The notes under the pieces were generated by a model. The model was not told where the DNA came from and ran no database searches. It saw only the letters and a list, made by a program, of their open reading frames with translations. Source: Desulfitobacterium chlororespirans DSM 11544 (GTDB lineage: Bacteria > Bacillota > Desulfitobacteriia > Desulfitobacteriales > Desulfitobacteriaceae). From it: a stretch of 64,000 bases of DNA. Made by a program: the position numbers and the translations under genes. Of the stretch, positions 45,532 to 54,277 are shown piece by piece (positions within the stretch are counted from its first letter, which is position 1; each line of letters starts with the position of its first letter). The stretch is from the NCBI RefSeq assembly GCF_900143285.1, contig NZ_FRDN01000005.1, positions 405,362-469,361 on the forward strand. The letters are read 5' to 3'.

Positions 45532-45930
45532 CTATTCTCCGGACTCTTCGTCTTCAATGGCTTTGATAACCTTAACAATCTTTCGGATGGACTGTGGCGA
45601 GAGGTCCTTTACTTGTTTAAACATGAGCTGTAAATCTTCGCGCTCAGAAAGCTCATCCCAAAAATTAGCCAGTTCCGGGTCGTCAGTGATGGCGGCTTTA
45701 ATTTTATCATTCGAGCTGATGGGGTTTGGAATGTCAGAGTTGCCAAGAAGGTAATCAGTAGTAACGCCGAAATATCCTGATAGTCTAGAAAGAGTTACAA
45801 AATCAGGTTCGCGTTTTCCTATCTCGTACAAAGATAAGGCAGATCTTGAAATCTGAACCAGATCAGCTAACTCATTTTGCGTTAATGCATGTCTTTTTCT
45901 TAAGTAGATCAGTCTTTCCGAAAACGTCAC
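45532..45930 (-). CDS. XRE-family repressor (ImmR-like)
   Basis: 132 residues: HTH_3 domain (TQNELADLVQISRSALSLYE at about 17-36) with the common end YLLGNSD, and a helical C-terminal tail. Together with the ImmA-type peptidase downstream it forms the likely immunity switch of the element. It faces the divergent regulator gene at 46100 across an operator-rich spacer. Confidence 0.88.
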   Translation of the reverse strand: MTFSERLIYLRKRHALTQNELADLVQISRSALSLYEIGKREPDFVTLSRLSGYFGVTTDYLLGNSDIPNPISSNDKIKAAITDDPELANFWDELSEREDLQLMFKQVKDLSPQSIRKIVKVIKAIEDEESGE

Positions 45931-45975
45931 AATACCACCACCAATAATAAGGTTTGTTGTATTTACTATACTACT

Positions 45976-46054
45976 CTACAAAATGTAGCAAATAAAGTTA
46001 ATGCTACGAATAGTAGTAAAAACTATTGACAGCTTCATAGCGTAGCAATATAAT
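45976..46054 (+). promoter_or_regulatory. ICE switch region: operators and consensus promoter
   Basis: Two palindromes of the form CTAC-N5-GTAG stand at 45976-45988 and 46004-46016, with more GTAG/CTAC half-sites at 46042 and 46066. The rightward promoter is perfect: TTGACA (46026-46031), 17 bases, TATAAT (46049-46054). The XRE protein to the left probably binds these sites to silence the conjugation genes. Confidence 0.8.
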
Positions 46055-46099
46055 ATAAACAAAAATGCTACATTATGAAGCTGTTCAGGGGGTGAAAAG

Positions 46100-46363
46100 A
46101 TGCGAAATGTATTAATTCAATTAAGAGAAGCAGCAGGTATAACGCAACAGGAGGTCGCAGATAAAGTTGGTATTTCGCGGAGTTTCTATGGACACATTGA
46201 AAATGGCACAAGAAACCCAAGTTATGGGTTAGCACGCAAAATATCAGAATTATTTGATGCAAATATGGAGTCTATTTTTTTTGATTTGGATTGCTTCAGA
46301 ATGAAGCGAATAGAAACAATAGAAAATGCTTCTTACAAAAATCAACACTTGTCCATATCTTAA
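46100..46363 (+). CDS. XRE-family regulator (Cro-like)
   Basis: 87 residues: an HTH_3 domain (TQQEVADKVGISRSFYGHIE) and a short tail. First gene rightward from the switch promoter, with GGGGGTG before the ATG. Probably the counter-regulator that allows or limits expression of the transfer region. Confidence 0.85.
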   Translation: MRNVLIQLREAAGITQQEVADKVGISRSFYGHIENGTRNPSYGLARKISELFDANMESIFFDLDCFRMKRIETIENASYKNQHLSIS

Positions 46364-46466
46364 CACATCGATGACCAGATTATTCACGAACTCTGTCGAT
46401 TTACGCACAAATGATCAAATGCTCAACATAAGAAAGGACGCGTTACAGATAAAAAGGAGGAGGAAA

Positions 46467-46673
46467 ATGGAATTCTATCAGGTCGACGATGTTATGAAAA
46501 TGCTTGGGATTTCTCAATCAAAGGCTTATGGAATCATTCGAGATCTAAATAAAGAGCTGAAAGCGAAGGGCTACATAATCATCAATGGTAAAGTTCCCAA
46601 GATTTATTTTGAGGAAAGGTTATATTGCTCAGGTTCAAGCAAGAATTCACAGAAGCTAAAGGCTGCGAGGTGA
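46467..46673 (+). CDS. Small HTH protein, putative excisionase or activator
   Basis: 68 residues, MerR/excisionase-type helix-turn-helix (YQVDDVMKMLGISQSKAYGI) followed by a basic wing. AAGGAGGAGG lies before ATG 46467. Similar small proteins appear after the Cro-like gene in many clostridial ICEs and act as excisionases or transfer activators. Confidence 0.75.
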   Translation: MEFYQVDDVMKMLGISQSKAYGIIRDLNKELKAKGYIIINGKVPKIYFEERLYCSGSSKNSQKLKAAR

Positions 46674-46678
46674 TTGTT

Positions 46679-47647
46679 TTGAACAAAAGCAAAATTGACT
46701 GGACCGATTATACATGGAATCCAGTTACCGGCTGTTACCATACTTGCCCCTATTGTTATGCGAGACGGCAATCGGCCCGATTCGCAGGGGATGTACGCCT
46801 GAACTTGGCGGACCCGCGCTGCGAGCGGTATCAAGGCCAAGAAGGCTTTTATATCCTACATGAGCCATTCATAACGCGCAACGAGCGTTCTATCAGCTAT
46901 CCTTTTGGATTCGCGCCTACGCTGCATGAGTACCGTTTTGATTGGCCGGGGAAGGTCAAAAACGGAGCCAACATCTTTGTAGGAAGCATGACAGACCTAT
47001 TCGGATACTGGGTGCCGGATGAGTGGATTCAGTTGGTTTTCACCGCCTGCGAGAGGTTTCCACAGCATAATTACCTTTTCCTAACTAAGAATCCAAAACG
47101 GTACTCCGCGCTTGCACGGGCCAGGAAGTTGCCGAGCGCAGATAACTTCTGGTACGGGACTACGCTCACGCATGAGGGGGACGATGTCTACACGCCAGTT
47201 GGAATAAACACGTTCCTCTCGATAGAGCCGCTTTTGGAGCCGATTAGCTTCACTGTATCGGGAGACCTATCTTTCAAGTTTAGTTCGCCCTGGGTAATTG
47301 TTGGGGCAGAGACGGGAAGGCGAGAAGGCAAGGTCGTCCCGGAAAAAGCGTGGATAAGGGACATCGTCAATCATTGCCGGGAAGTCGGGACCCCGGTATT
47401 CATGAAAGAATCTCTCCGGGAGTTGATGGGGGAAGAATTCCTCCAGGAGTTTCCTGTCGGTCTGCTCCGCAAAGAACCCAGCCTGAAACTAAAGAAAAAG
47501 TTGTGGGAAACCTGCAAGTTCTGTGGAGTAGAGAATCCTAAAAAAGAAATGATCGCCTTGCTTTACCGGAAAAAGCGTGGTGAAAGTGCAAAACGATTGG
47601 GATACGCATGTCCGAAATGTTTCAGTAAGCTTGCCCAAGCTAAATAG
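46679..47647 (+). CDS. DUF5131 (phage Gp37/Gp68) family radical-SAM-like protein
   Basis: About 322 residues. The N-terminal WTDYTWNPVTGCYHTCPYCY carries a Cx3CxxC radical-SAM-like cluster motif; the middle has MTDLFGYWVPDEW and FLTKNPKRY typical of DUF5131. The C-terminus has a zinc ribbon (CKFCGVENPKKE ... CPKC), an addition to the core. TTG 46679 is chosen (GAGG eight bases upstream); GTG 46670 is possible. Family members sit on phages and ICEs and often pair with a TcmP protein, not seen here. Reaction unknown. Confidence 0.85.
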   Translation: MNKSKIDWTDYTWNPVTGCYHTCPYCYARRQSARFAGDVRLNLADPRCERYQGQEGFYILHEPFITRNERSISYPFGFAPTLHEYRFDWPGKVKNGANIFVGSMTDLFGYWVPDEWIQLVFTACERFPQHNYLFLTKNPKRYSALARARKLPSADNFWYGTTLTHEGDDVYTPVGINTFLSIEPLLEPISFTVSGDLSFKFSSPWVIVGAETGRREGKVVPEKAWIRDIVNHCREVGTPVFMKESLRELMGEEFLQEFPVGLLRKEPSLKLKKKLWETCKFCGVENPKKEMIALLYRKKRGESAKRLGYACPKCFSKLAQAK

Positions 47648-47732
47648 GTAATTCTGTGCTCACGAATAGGTTTCGTTAGCACTCAACAGAACTTTCTTTA
47701 TTCTTTATAGCGGTTTATAAGGAGGAAAAAAG

Positions 47733-48467
47733 ATGGGGTACACGTATGCCATTCAGGTCCGATCAGGTTGTGAGCTGAAAGTAAAAGAAGGACTAATATA
47801 TCTTATGAAAACTATGGGAAATCCCGGGATAGTGGCAATCCACGCATTAGAAACCTTTGAGCAGACTATATCCCAAACCGGTAAGTCTTATCACCGATGG
47901 AAAGCAAAGGTGGCGGGATACATATTTGTGACGGTAGAGGATTCTAATGCACTTCGGATGCCCAACAAGGTATGGCAGTTAATCAAGCGTATCCCTTTAG
48001 TGGTTAATATTTTAGATGCTTATATTAATCCTAAAGACTGGGATACATTCTTTAACGTGATAGAGGATATTGAGCCAGAGGTTAAAATCACAGAGGTTAA
48101 GGAAGAGGTTTACGAAAACTCCGAATTAAACCGAAATAAGGGAAAAGGCAAGGAGTTCCGAGAGTTCACGCTGATGGAATCTCTTGAGGTCGATGTTAAA
48201 GAAGACGAAACACAAGAACAGCGACAAAAGCAAACAGTTTATGTCTCACAAGATGTCCTTGCTAATAAAACCATTGACTCTATTGTGCGGACAATCAGGA
48301 CGGTTACTAAAATGCCACTCAGCCTATACCAAATATTATTTGAAGATCGGCGGGAGAGTCCGCCCGACACGGAAAGTCCATCAGCTAAAAAACCAACCAT
48401 CGTTCAAACTGTAGCTGCCGGTGTTAAAAATGGTTTGTTAAGGGTGGTGGAAACATGGCGGTACTAA
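47733..48467 (+). CDS. NusG-like (LoaP/UpxY-type) antitermination factor
   Basis: 244 residues. The N-terminal NGN domain is clear (GYTYAIQVRSGCELKVKEGL ... AKVAGYIFVTVEDSNALRMP...WQLIKRIPLVVNIL). A long acidic linker (EVKITEVKEEVYENSELNRN) and a C-terminal part without a clear KOW motif follow. Specialised NusG paralogues in ICEs load on RNA polymerase to carry transcription through the long transfer operon. The end overlaps the next gene's start by 13 bases. Confidence 0.8.
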   Translation: MGYTYAIQVRSGCELKVKEGLIYLMKTMGNPGIVAIHALETFEQTISQTGKSYHRWKAKVAGYIFVTVEDSNALRMPNKVWQLIKRIPLVVNILDAYINPKDWDTFFNVIEDIEPEVKITEVKEEVYENSELNRNKGKGKEFREFTLMESLEVDVKEDETQEQRQKQTVYVSQDVLANKTIDSIVRTIRTVTKMPLSLYQILFEDRRESPPDTESPSAKKPTIVQTVAAGVKNGLLRVVETWRY

Positions 48468-50755
48468 GCAGCCCGCAAAAAACTGAAACTGTTCGATTAA
48501 AAGGAACCATCAAAAAGATACTTTTTCCCCGGCCAGTTAAACCGGATACAGATTTTATGATTGCTATTCTTGCCGGGCCAAGTGACATTGAGATAACAAT
48601 CAAAGGGAAAATGTGCGGAGTACATGAAAAAGACGAATTGCTCATCGAAGGCCATTGGGTGAATGATAAAAAACACGGGTTACAAATCGAGTTGTCCGGC
48701 TGGGAAAAGCCCGTACCAACAACAAAAGCACAAGCTATAACGCTCCTTAGTTCAAGTATTATTAAAGGCTGTGGACCAAAAACTGCAAATTTGATCGTAG
48801 AAACTCTCGGTGACAACGCGATTGAAGTCATCATGAGAGATGGCGCAGCATGCCTTTTTCCAATTAAGGGCGTAGGTAAGAAAAACGCCACAAGAATCGT
48901 GGAAAGCCTTTCTGAGAATTTCAATGTGCAAAACATAATCAAAAACCTGGGGCAATACGGAGTCACGGTAAAGATGGCGATAAAGCTACATCATCTCTAC
49001 AAGGGAAATGCAGTTCCTGTAATCCAAGCGAATCCCTATGAGTTAACAAACCTTAGTATGGTTGGCTTTGATGCAGCAGACAGTATCGCTAAGAAAATGG
49101 AAATAAGTGAGGACTCATCATTTCGGTGCCAAGCTGCAATACTCTATGTTCTGCGGCAATATGAAGGGCATTGCTACACGGAAAAAGGCGATTTAATCAC
49201 GGATGTTCTCAACCTATTGAACAAACGCTCGTTAGTAAAAACCCTTGGTAAAGAAGATGTTGAGAGCGCTCTTTATTTTCTTTCTAAGGCTTCAAAGATA
49301 GTTATTGATTTCAACAGGATTTATCTAAAGGCTCTTTATCATCATGAGTGTACAGCGGCTAGGAAAATAGCGGAAATGGTTACAAGCTCTGCTGTAAATA
49401 TAAGCAAAGCACGAATCGCCCACGAAATAGTAAAGTATCAAACTCAAAACCGCATTATCCTAAACGCAAAACAACAAGAAGCAATCTATACCTTTTTCTC
49501 TAAGAATATAATGATCCTTACTGGTGGTCCCGGAACGGGAAAAACGGCTGTTATCAAAGCGATAGCCCATATTTATAGGCAAGTGTTTCCCAACGATAAA
49601 GAACTTATTCTTTGCGCTCCTACTGGGCGGGCCAGCCAGAATTTGCACAAAACCTCTGGATTTGGAGCGAAAACAGTTCATCGTGTATTAAACTGGGGAA
49701 TTAAGACCACAGCTGAGAATGAAATAACGCCTGACAAAGCACTAAAAGACGAACTAAATCCTCTTGAAGAGGACTTAATCGTGGACGAATGGTCTATGGC
49801 AGACATTGAATTAGCCAGCAGTACCCTTCGTGCTATACCAAAAGGGGGAAAAGTGCTCGTAGTCGGCGATCCCGATCAACTCCCTTCCGTTGGTCCTGGA
49901 GCTGTTTTACGTGACATGATAAACAGTCAGTGCGTTCATCGAGTCCATCTTGATGAGGTGTATCGGCAGGCTAAAAATAGTCAAATAACGGAAAATGCCT
50001 ATCGAGTCAAAGAAGGCCGGATGATAGATCTTGACTCCAGCCGAAAAGATTTTATATTTATTGAACGACCGGATGCTGCTTCAACGCAGCAAATGATTTT
50101 AGCCTGTGTGAAAAGATTGCTGGAGAAAGGATATCGCCCTGAAGATATACTCGTGCTGTCTCCGATAAAGAAAGGAACGGCAGGGGTGGAAGCCTTGAAC
50201 GATGCAACAAGAGCACTCGTGAACCCGGCAGATAGGAGAAAAAAAGAACTAGCGATAGGTAGTAAACTTTTCCGTGTTGGGGATGTGATCATTCAAAACC
50301 AGCGAAACTCGGTAGCCAAGAATTTATATAACGGAACCATGGGAACAATCAAAGCAATCTGTTCCAATCCAGATGATCCAGAGAGCAAGGAGGAAGGACT
50401 GCTTTGTGACTTATGGGGAGAAGAAGTTTTTTTGACAAGGGAAGACATAACAGAGTTTGACTTTACTACCGGGTATAGCATCACAATTCACAAATCTCAA
50501 GGAGGACAGGCAAAAGTTGTTATTTCACCGATTTTGACGAATCATTTTATCATGTTAACCAGAAACAATTTGCTTACGTCCATGACAAGAGCAGAAGAAA
50601 TGATGATTTTGGTCGGACAAAAGAAAGCTGTGGCAATGGCGATTAAGAACGATACTCCGAATCTTCGCCGGACCTATCTATCGGAAAGAATACGGAAATG
50701 CGTTGGAGAAGAGCAGGAAAAGCAGCATAAAGGTGTTGTGGGAAGCCTTTTTTAG
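48455..50755 (+). CDS. RecD2-like SF1B helicase
   Basis: 766 residues. N-terminal OB-like and helix-hairpin-helix region (IIKGCGPKTANLIVETLGDN, IKGVGKKNATRIVESL), Walker A LTGGPGTGKTAVIKAI (about residue 352), motif III VVGDPDQLPSVGPGAVL, and the C-terminal UvrD-like motif (FDFTTGYSITIHKSQGGQAK). This is the RecD2/ExoV-helicase family acting 5' to 3' on DNA. On an ICE it likely helps replication or processing of the transfer intermediate. Confidence 0.9.
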   Translation: MAVLSSPQKTETVRLKGTIKKILFPRPVKPDTDFMIAILAGPSDIEITIKGKMCGVHEKDELLIEGHWVNDKKHGLQIELSGWEKPVPTTKAQAITLLSSSIIKGCGPKTANLIVETLGDNAIEVIMRDGAACLFPIKGVGKKNATRIVESLSENFNVQNIIKNLGQYGVTVKMAIKLHHLYKGNAVPVIQANPYELTNLSMVGFDAADSIAKKMEISEDSSFRCQAAILYVLRQYEGHCYTEKGDLITDVLNLLNKRSLVKTLGKEDVESALYFLSKASKIVIDFNRIYLKALYHHECTAARKIAEMVTSSAVNISKARIAHEIVKYQTQNRIILNAKQQEAIYTFFSKNIMILTGGPGTGKTAVIKAIAHIYRQVFPNDKELILCAPTGRASQNLHKTSGFGAKTVHRVLNWGIKTTAENEITPDKALKDELNPLEEDLIVDEWSMADIELASSTLRAIPKGGKVLVVGDPDQLPSVGPGAVLRDMINSQCVHRVHLDEVYRQAKNSQITENAYRVKEGRMIDLDSSRKDFIFIERPDAASTQQMILACVKRLLEKGYRPEDILVLSPIKKGTAGVEALNDATRALVNPADRRKKELAIGSKLFRVGDVIIQNQRNSVAKNLYNGTMGTIKAICSNPDDPESKEEGLLCDLWGEEVFLTREDITEFDFTTGYSITIHKSQGGQAKVVISPILTNHFIMLTRNNLLTSMTRAEEMMILVGQKKAVAMAIKNDTPNLRRTYLSERIRKCVGEEQEKQHKGVVGSLF

Positions 50756-50803
50756 TGATCCACTGTTTCAAAAAACTCTCAAAAGAATTGGAGGTGTAAA
50801 GAT

Positions 50804-50989
50804 ATGATGGGTTGTAGTTGCGCAGAGTCATATGACGAAGACACTAATAGATATCAATGTGCTGTATCTGGTTGCGATTGTGTATTCTTGGTTCCAAATT
50901 CAAAGAGATGTGGAGAAATGTACGGAGAGGGACCAGATGCAGACCTTTACCATCAAATAACATCAAACCCCGTGATAGAAAGGGGATAG
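50804..50989 (+). CDS. Small cysteine-rich protein, 61 residues
   Basis: Six cysteines (GCSCAE, QCAVSGCDCVF, RCGEMY) suggest one or two metal sites. GGAGGTG lies upstream of two consecutive ATG codons. Between the helicase and the initiator gene in the same operon. Family not certain; similar cysteine-rich proteins occur on Firmicute conjugative elements. Confidence 0.7.
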   Translation: MMGCSCAESYDEDTNRYQCAVSGCDCVFLVPNSKRCGEMYGEGPDADLYHQITSNPVIERG

Positions 50990-51002
50990 GGGCTGAGGAA
51001 GA

Positions 51003-52211
51003 ATGAAACATACCGGTTTTTTTGATGAGCTAAGCAAACGATCCCTTGAATTTTACCGTAAAGAGGAAGAACTGAAGGAACAGTTTCTGCAGCTACCACG
51101 TCAATTTTATGAGTGCGAATTTTATAGGCGGTATCTGACCCCCACAGACAGGGAGCTGTATTCTTTTTTAAAAGACAGGATGTTTCTCTCCCAAAAAACA
51201 ACCGCTGACGGAGATCCGACCTTTGTTGACGAAAATGGATATATCTTCCTTGTTTTTTCTAGAGAAGAGGTAATGGATAGGCTTGGGATATCTAAGCCTA
51301 CTGTGGTCGCCTCATTTAAGAAACTAAGTTTAGTAGGTTTAATCTATGAACGGAGGATGGGGAATCGCAGAGCAAACAGAATATATGTTTGCAAGGTGAG
51401 ATACATGACGAAAGAGGAAGCAATTAAAGAGATCGAGGAAACGGAGGCAATTTTGCATGCATCGGATAAAAAGAAAAAGCTGAAGTCAAGAAAATTAACT
51501 TCAGAAAATGAAAAGCTGAAGTCAGAAAAATTAACTTCAGAAACAGAAGCCCTAAGGTCAAAAAAATTGACTTCAGAAACAGAGGGTCTGAAGTCAAAAA
51601 AATTAACCTCAGAAAGTACTCTGAGGTTAAAAAAGTTAACCTCAATTGAGGTAAAAAATTTTTACCCTATTAATACTGAGTATAGTAATACTGAGATTAG
51701 TAGTAGTAGTACCCTTGCGGGGGACAGCCAATTTTTGTCAGACAAAATCACTCCTGGTATCTCCCCTCCAGCCGCCAATCTCCATCCCACAATATCGGCT
51801 GGGGCGGAGGAGGTTCAAGATCAAGATGATAACGAGATCGTAAAACTCTACGAGGATAACATCGGGCAGCTTAACCCAGTCTCACTGGATAAGCTGATGA
51901 CGTATTGCAAAGAGCATGGCAAGGATTTCATGATTGCCGTGATTGATTATGCTGCCAGCAATAATGCAAGATCGATAACCTATATCGATAACGTGATCGA
52001 AAATCTAGCTCGGGCCGGGGCCAATACACCGGAAAAAATAGCAGTTCACCTCGCAAAATACCGCAACGAGCGCAAACAGGCACGGGAAGCATGGCGTCAA
52101 AACAGACACATTAAGCAAAAACAACACCTGAAAGTATATGGTATGGTCGGGGACAAACAGGGTGATGGCAAGCCTAAGCCCGGGAAATACGAGGACTTTT
52201 ATCTTAGTTAA
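51003..52211 (+). CDS. RepA-like replication initiator with internal repeats
   Basis: 402 residues. The N-terminal winged-helix domain (QFYECEFYRRYLTPTDRELY ... SREEVMDRLGISKPTVVASF) is typical of RepA_N-type initiators. The middle (about residues 158-218) is five 12-residue repeats (KLTSE-containing), and the C-terminal domain (about 270-360) is a DnaD/RepA-like helical domain (ARSITYIDNVIENLARAG). RepA_N replicons carry their origin inside the rep gene, so the repeats may be the origin itself. It lets the excised circle replicate. Confidence 0.8.
   Translation: MKHTGFFDELSKRSLEFYRKEEELKEQFLQLPRQFYECEFYRRYLTPTDRELYSFLKDRMFLSQKTTADGDPTFVDENGYIFLVFSREEVMDRLGISKPTVVASFKKLSLVGLIYERRMGNRRANRIYVCKVRYMTKEEAIKEIEETEAILHASDKKKKLKSRKLTSENEKLKSEKLTSETEALRSKKLTSETEGLKSKKLTSESTLRLKKLTSIEVKNFYPINTEYSNTEISSSSTLAGDSQFLSDKITPGISPPAANLHPTISAGAEEVQDQDDNEIVKLYEDNIGQLNPVSLDKLMTYCKEHGKDFMIAVIDYAASNNARSITYIDNVIENLARAGANTPEKIAVHLAKYRNERKQAREAWRQNRHIKQKQHLKVYGMVGDKQGDGKPKPGKYEDFYLS
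51480..51655 (+). repeat. Iteron-like 36-base repeats inside repA, candidate origin of replication
   Basis: Five units with 36-base period begin at about 51480, 51516, 51552, 51588 and 51621 (the last two degenerate). Each contains TGAAGTCA-A/T-rich-TTAACTTCA, itself an inverted repeat, and the array ends with inverted copies of CTGAGGTTA and TTAACCTCA. They encode LKSxKLTSExEx but look selected at the DNA level too. Confidence 0.65.
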
Positions 52212-52300
52212 CTCCGGTGAAAATGCACCAAAGGAGGAGGTTTAAGAATAGTGTTTTTTCCTTATTTTAGGATTTTCTGAAGATGGAAAGGAGAAATAAT

Positions 52301-52504
52301 ATGCAGTATGCGACATTTAAGGCTCATTGCCCCTTTGAAATCGGAGATAAGATCCGCGACGAAAAAAGCGGAGATTCTTACACGATCACAGATATTGCCT
52401 GCACTCATTTCGTGAAAACAAACCGAGTCGAGTTCCAGTATGAATTAAATGATTCCGGAAGATATGTCGGGATAGCGGTTCCGGCCAACTGGATAAGCAT
52501 ATGA
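52301..52504 (+). CDS. Hypothetical protein, 67 residues
   Basis: ATG 52301 with AAAGGAG upstream. A compact, beta-rich sequence (HCPFEIGDKIRDEKSGDSYT ... GIAVPANWI), SH3-like in outline. It overlaps the next gene by four bases (ATATGA). No function can be named. Confidence 0.7.
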   Translation: MQYATFKAHCPFEIGDKIRDEKSGDSYTITDIACTHFVKTNRVEFQYELNDSGRYVGIAVPANWISI

Positions 52505-53145
52505 TGGGAAAAACGCATATTGCCATCGGTTTACTCGCAGCGACCTTTGTACCGACTTCTGGGGCATCCGGGACAGTCCTACATTGGCCGGGATTTAACA
52601 GCCTATTCCCTTTTGTAGTTTCGCTAACCGCAGTAGTTGCAGGGAGCCTTGCTCCCGATATTGACCAGCCGGGTAGCAAAATAACCCAAATAGCTGGTCC
52701 ATTTGGGAAAAACCGTATCATGGCCATGCTTGGAGGAGCTATGGCAATCTATCTTAGCGGAAAAACTAAGGGCGTAATCGGAAGTGTAGAACTGAGCACA
52801 ATTCTTATTTTGATAGGAATTAGCTTACTTATTATGGCCTTTATAAGGCACAGGGGAGTGACACACTCGTTAATAGGAGTGGCCATTGCGGGTCTTATGG
52901 TTTCTGCTGTCGAGAACACGGGGGGATACCAGCAATACATTGGTATCCCTATCGTTATGCCATTTCTTATCGGCTATACGTCGCACCTTTTAGCGGACTT
53001 TGTTGCTGGAGGAATACCACCTTTATATCCATTTGTAGAAAAAAGGATTAAACCGCCTATTAGTATTGAAACGGGTAGTATTTTTGATGGAGTAATCGGT
53101 GTCATGGCCTTTTTAGGAGCGGCGTTTCGGATGTTCGGTAACTGA
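52501..53145 (+). CDS. YdjM-like (DUF457) membrane-bound metal-dependent hydrolase
   Basis: 214 residues with about five membrane helices. The family signature is clear: KTHIAIGLL, SLAPDIDQPGSK, RHRGVTHSLIG and SHLLADFVAGG supply histidines and aspartates for a metal site. YdjM proteins are inner-membrane hydrolases whose substrate is unknown; some are LexA-controlled. Coupled to the previous gene. Confidence 0.88.
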   Translation: MMGKTHIAIGLLAATFVPTSGASGTVLHWPGFNSLFPFVVSLTAVVAGSLAPDIDQPGSKITQIAGPFGKNRIMAMLGGAMAIYLSGKTKGVIGSVELSTILILIGISLLIMAFIRHRGVTHSLIGVAIAGLMVSAVENTGGYQQYIGIPIVMPFLIGYTSHLLADFVAGGIPPLYPFVEKRIKPPISIETGSIFDGVIGVMAFLGAAFRMFGN

Positions 53146-53190
53146 ACGAGCGTTATATTTTATATTAAGGAAAACAAAGGGGAGAGCAGT

Positions 53191-54090
53191 ATGGGTGCAA
53201 AACCATTTGTAAAATGGGCAGGTGGAAAAGGCCAATTATTGTCAGAAATAAGGAAGTCTTACCCGATGGAATTAGGTAAAAGCATTACAAAATATGCCGA
53301 ACCTTTTGTAGGGGGTGGTGCGGTACTCTTCGATATTCTGTCCAACTATGATGGGATTAAAGAGGCATATATTAGCGATATGAACCCAGAGTTGATCAAT
53401 ACATATAAGGTCGCTCGTGATAACTGTGAAGAATTAATAGATAGTCTCAAGGTTTTAAAAGGTGAATTCATGAGTACACCAGGGGGTACAGTGGAGCAAA
53501 AGAAATACTTCTATCAAAAAAGAGAAACCTTTAATGCGCTAAAGGTAAAGAGTGATACGCATACAAATATCGAGAAAGCGGCACTGTTTATATTTCTTAA
53601 CAAGACCTGTTTTAATGGCCTATATCGGGTTAATCGCAGGGGCGAATTTAATGTCCCTATGGGTTCGTATAAGAATCCTGCAATATGTGATGAGGAAAAT
53701 CTGAGAGAAGCAAGTGCATTGCTGAAAAGGGTGACAATAGTGTGTGGTGATTATAAGCAGTCCGAGCAATTTATTGATGGAAATACCTTCGTGTACTTTG
53801 ACCCGCCTTTTCGCCCTTTAAATAAAACGGCAAACTTCAACTCGTATACTGAAGAAGGCTTCCCTGATGAAAAGCAGATAGAGCTGGCTAAGTTTGTGAG
53901 TATCCTTGTGGGTAAAGGAACAAAAACCGTGGTAAGTAATTCTGATCCCAAAAATGTTAATGCTGAGGATAATTTTTTTGATGAGCTGTACGCCAAGTTT
54001 AATATTAATAGAATTTCTGCAACCCGAATGATTAACTCAAGTGCTACAGGACGAGGGAAAATAAGCGAACTACTTATAACAAACTTCTAA
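53191..54090 (+). CDS. dam: DNA adenine methylase (Dam / D12 class)
   Basis: 299 residues; transfers methyl from SAM to adenine N6. Motif I is FVKWAGGKGQLLSEI, the catalytic motif is FVYFDPPFRPLN (DPPF), and TCFNGLYRVNRRGEFNVPMG is the conserved class stretch. Dam-type enzymes usually modify GATC. No restriction gene is adjacent, so it most likely shields the element's DNA from host restriction during transfer. GGGGAG lies upstream of the ATG. Confidence 0.93.
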   Translation: MGAKPFVKWAGGKGQLLSEIRKSYPMELGKSITKYAEPFVGGGAVLFDILSNYDGIKEAYISDMNPELINTYKVARDNCEELIDSLKVLKGEFMSTPGGTVEQKKYFYQKRETFNALKVKSDTHTNIEKAALFIFLNKTCFNGLYRVNRRGEFNVPMGSYKNPAICDEENLREASALLKRVTIVCGDYKQSEQFIDGNTFVYFDPPFRPLNKTANFNSYTEEGFPDEKQIELAKFVSILVGKGTKTVVSNSDPKNVNAEDNFFDELYAKFNINRISATRMINSSATGRGKISELLITNF

Positions 54091-54121
54091 AGAATTACAA
54101 AAAGAAAGGAAGGATCGAAGA

Positions 54122-54277
54122 ATGTGTTATTGCCGTGTCTGTAGGGCGCAAAAGTGTATTTGCGATAACTGCAAATCTAAAAACACCTGTCACTATCCGG
54201 TCTTTGACCTGTGTAGGTGGGTAAATCTTGTAGGTCTTGCCAGGAAAAAAGCCACGAAAAGTGGTGGTCATAACTGA
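54122..54277 (+). CDS. Small zinc-ribbon-like protein, 51 residues
   Basis: Starts MCYCRVCRAQKCICDNCKSK, with eight cysteines in CxxC-like spacing, then a basic tail (RKKATKSGGHN). AAGGAAGG lies upstream of the ATG. Its stop (CTGA) overlaps a possible CTG start of the next gene. Probably a metal-binding adaptor of the conjugation operon; the family is not recognised. Confidence 0.65.
   Translation: MCYCRVCRAQKCICDNCKSKNTCHYPVFDLCRWVNLVGLARKKATKSGGHN

Noticed and set aside
51480-51655. CRISPR array
   Set aside because: 36-base units are contiguous, degenerate and in frame inside repA; no spacers and no cas genes.
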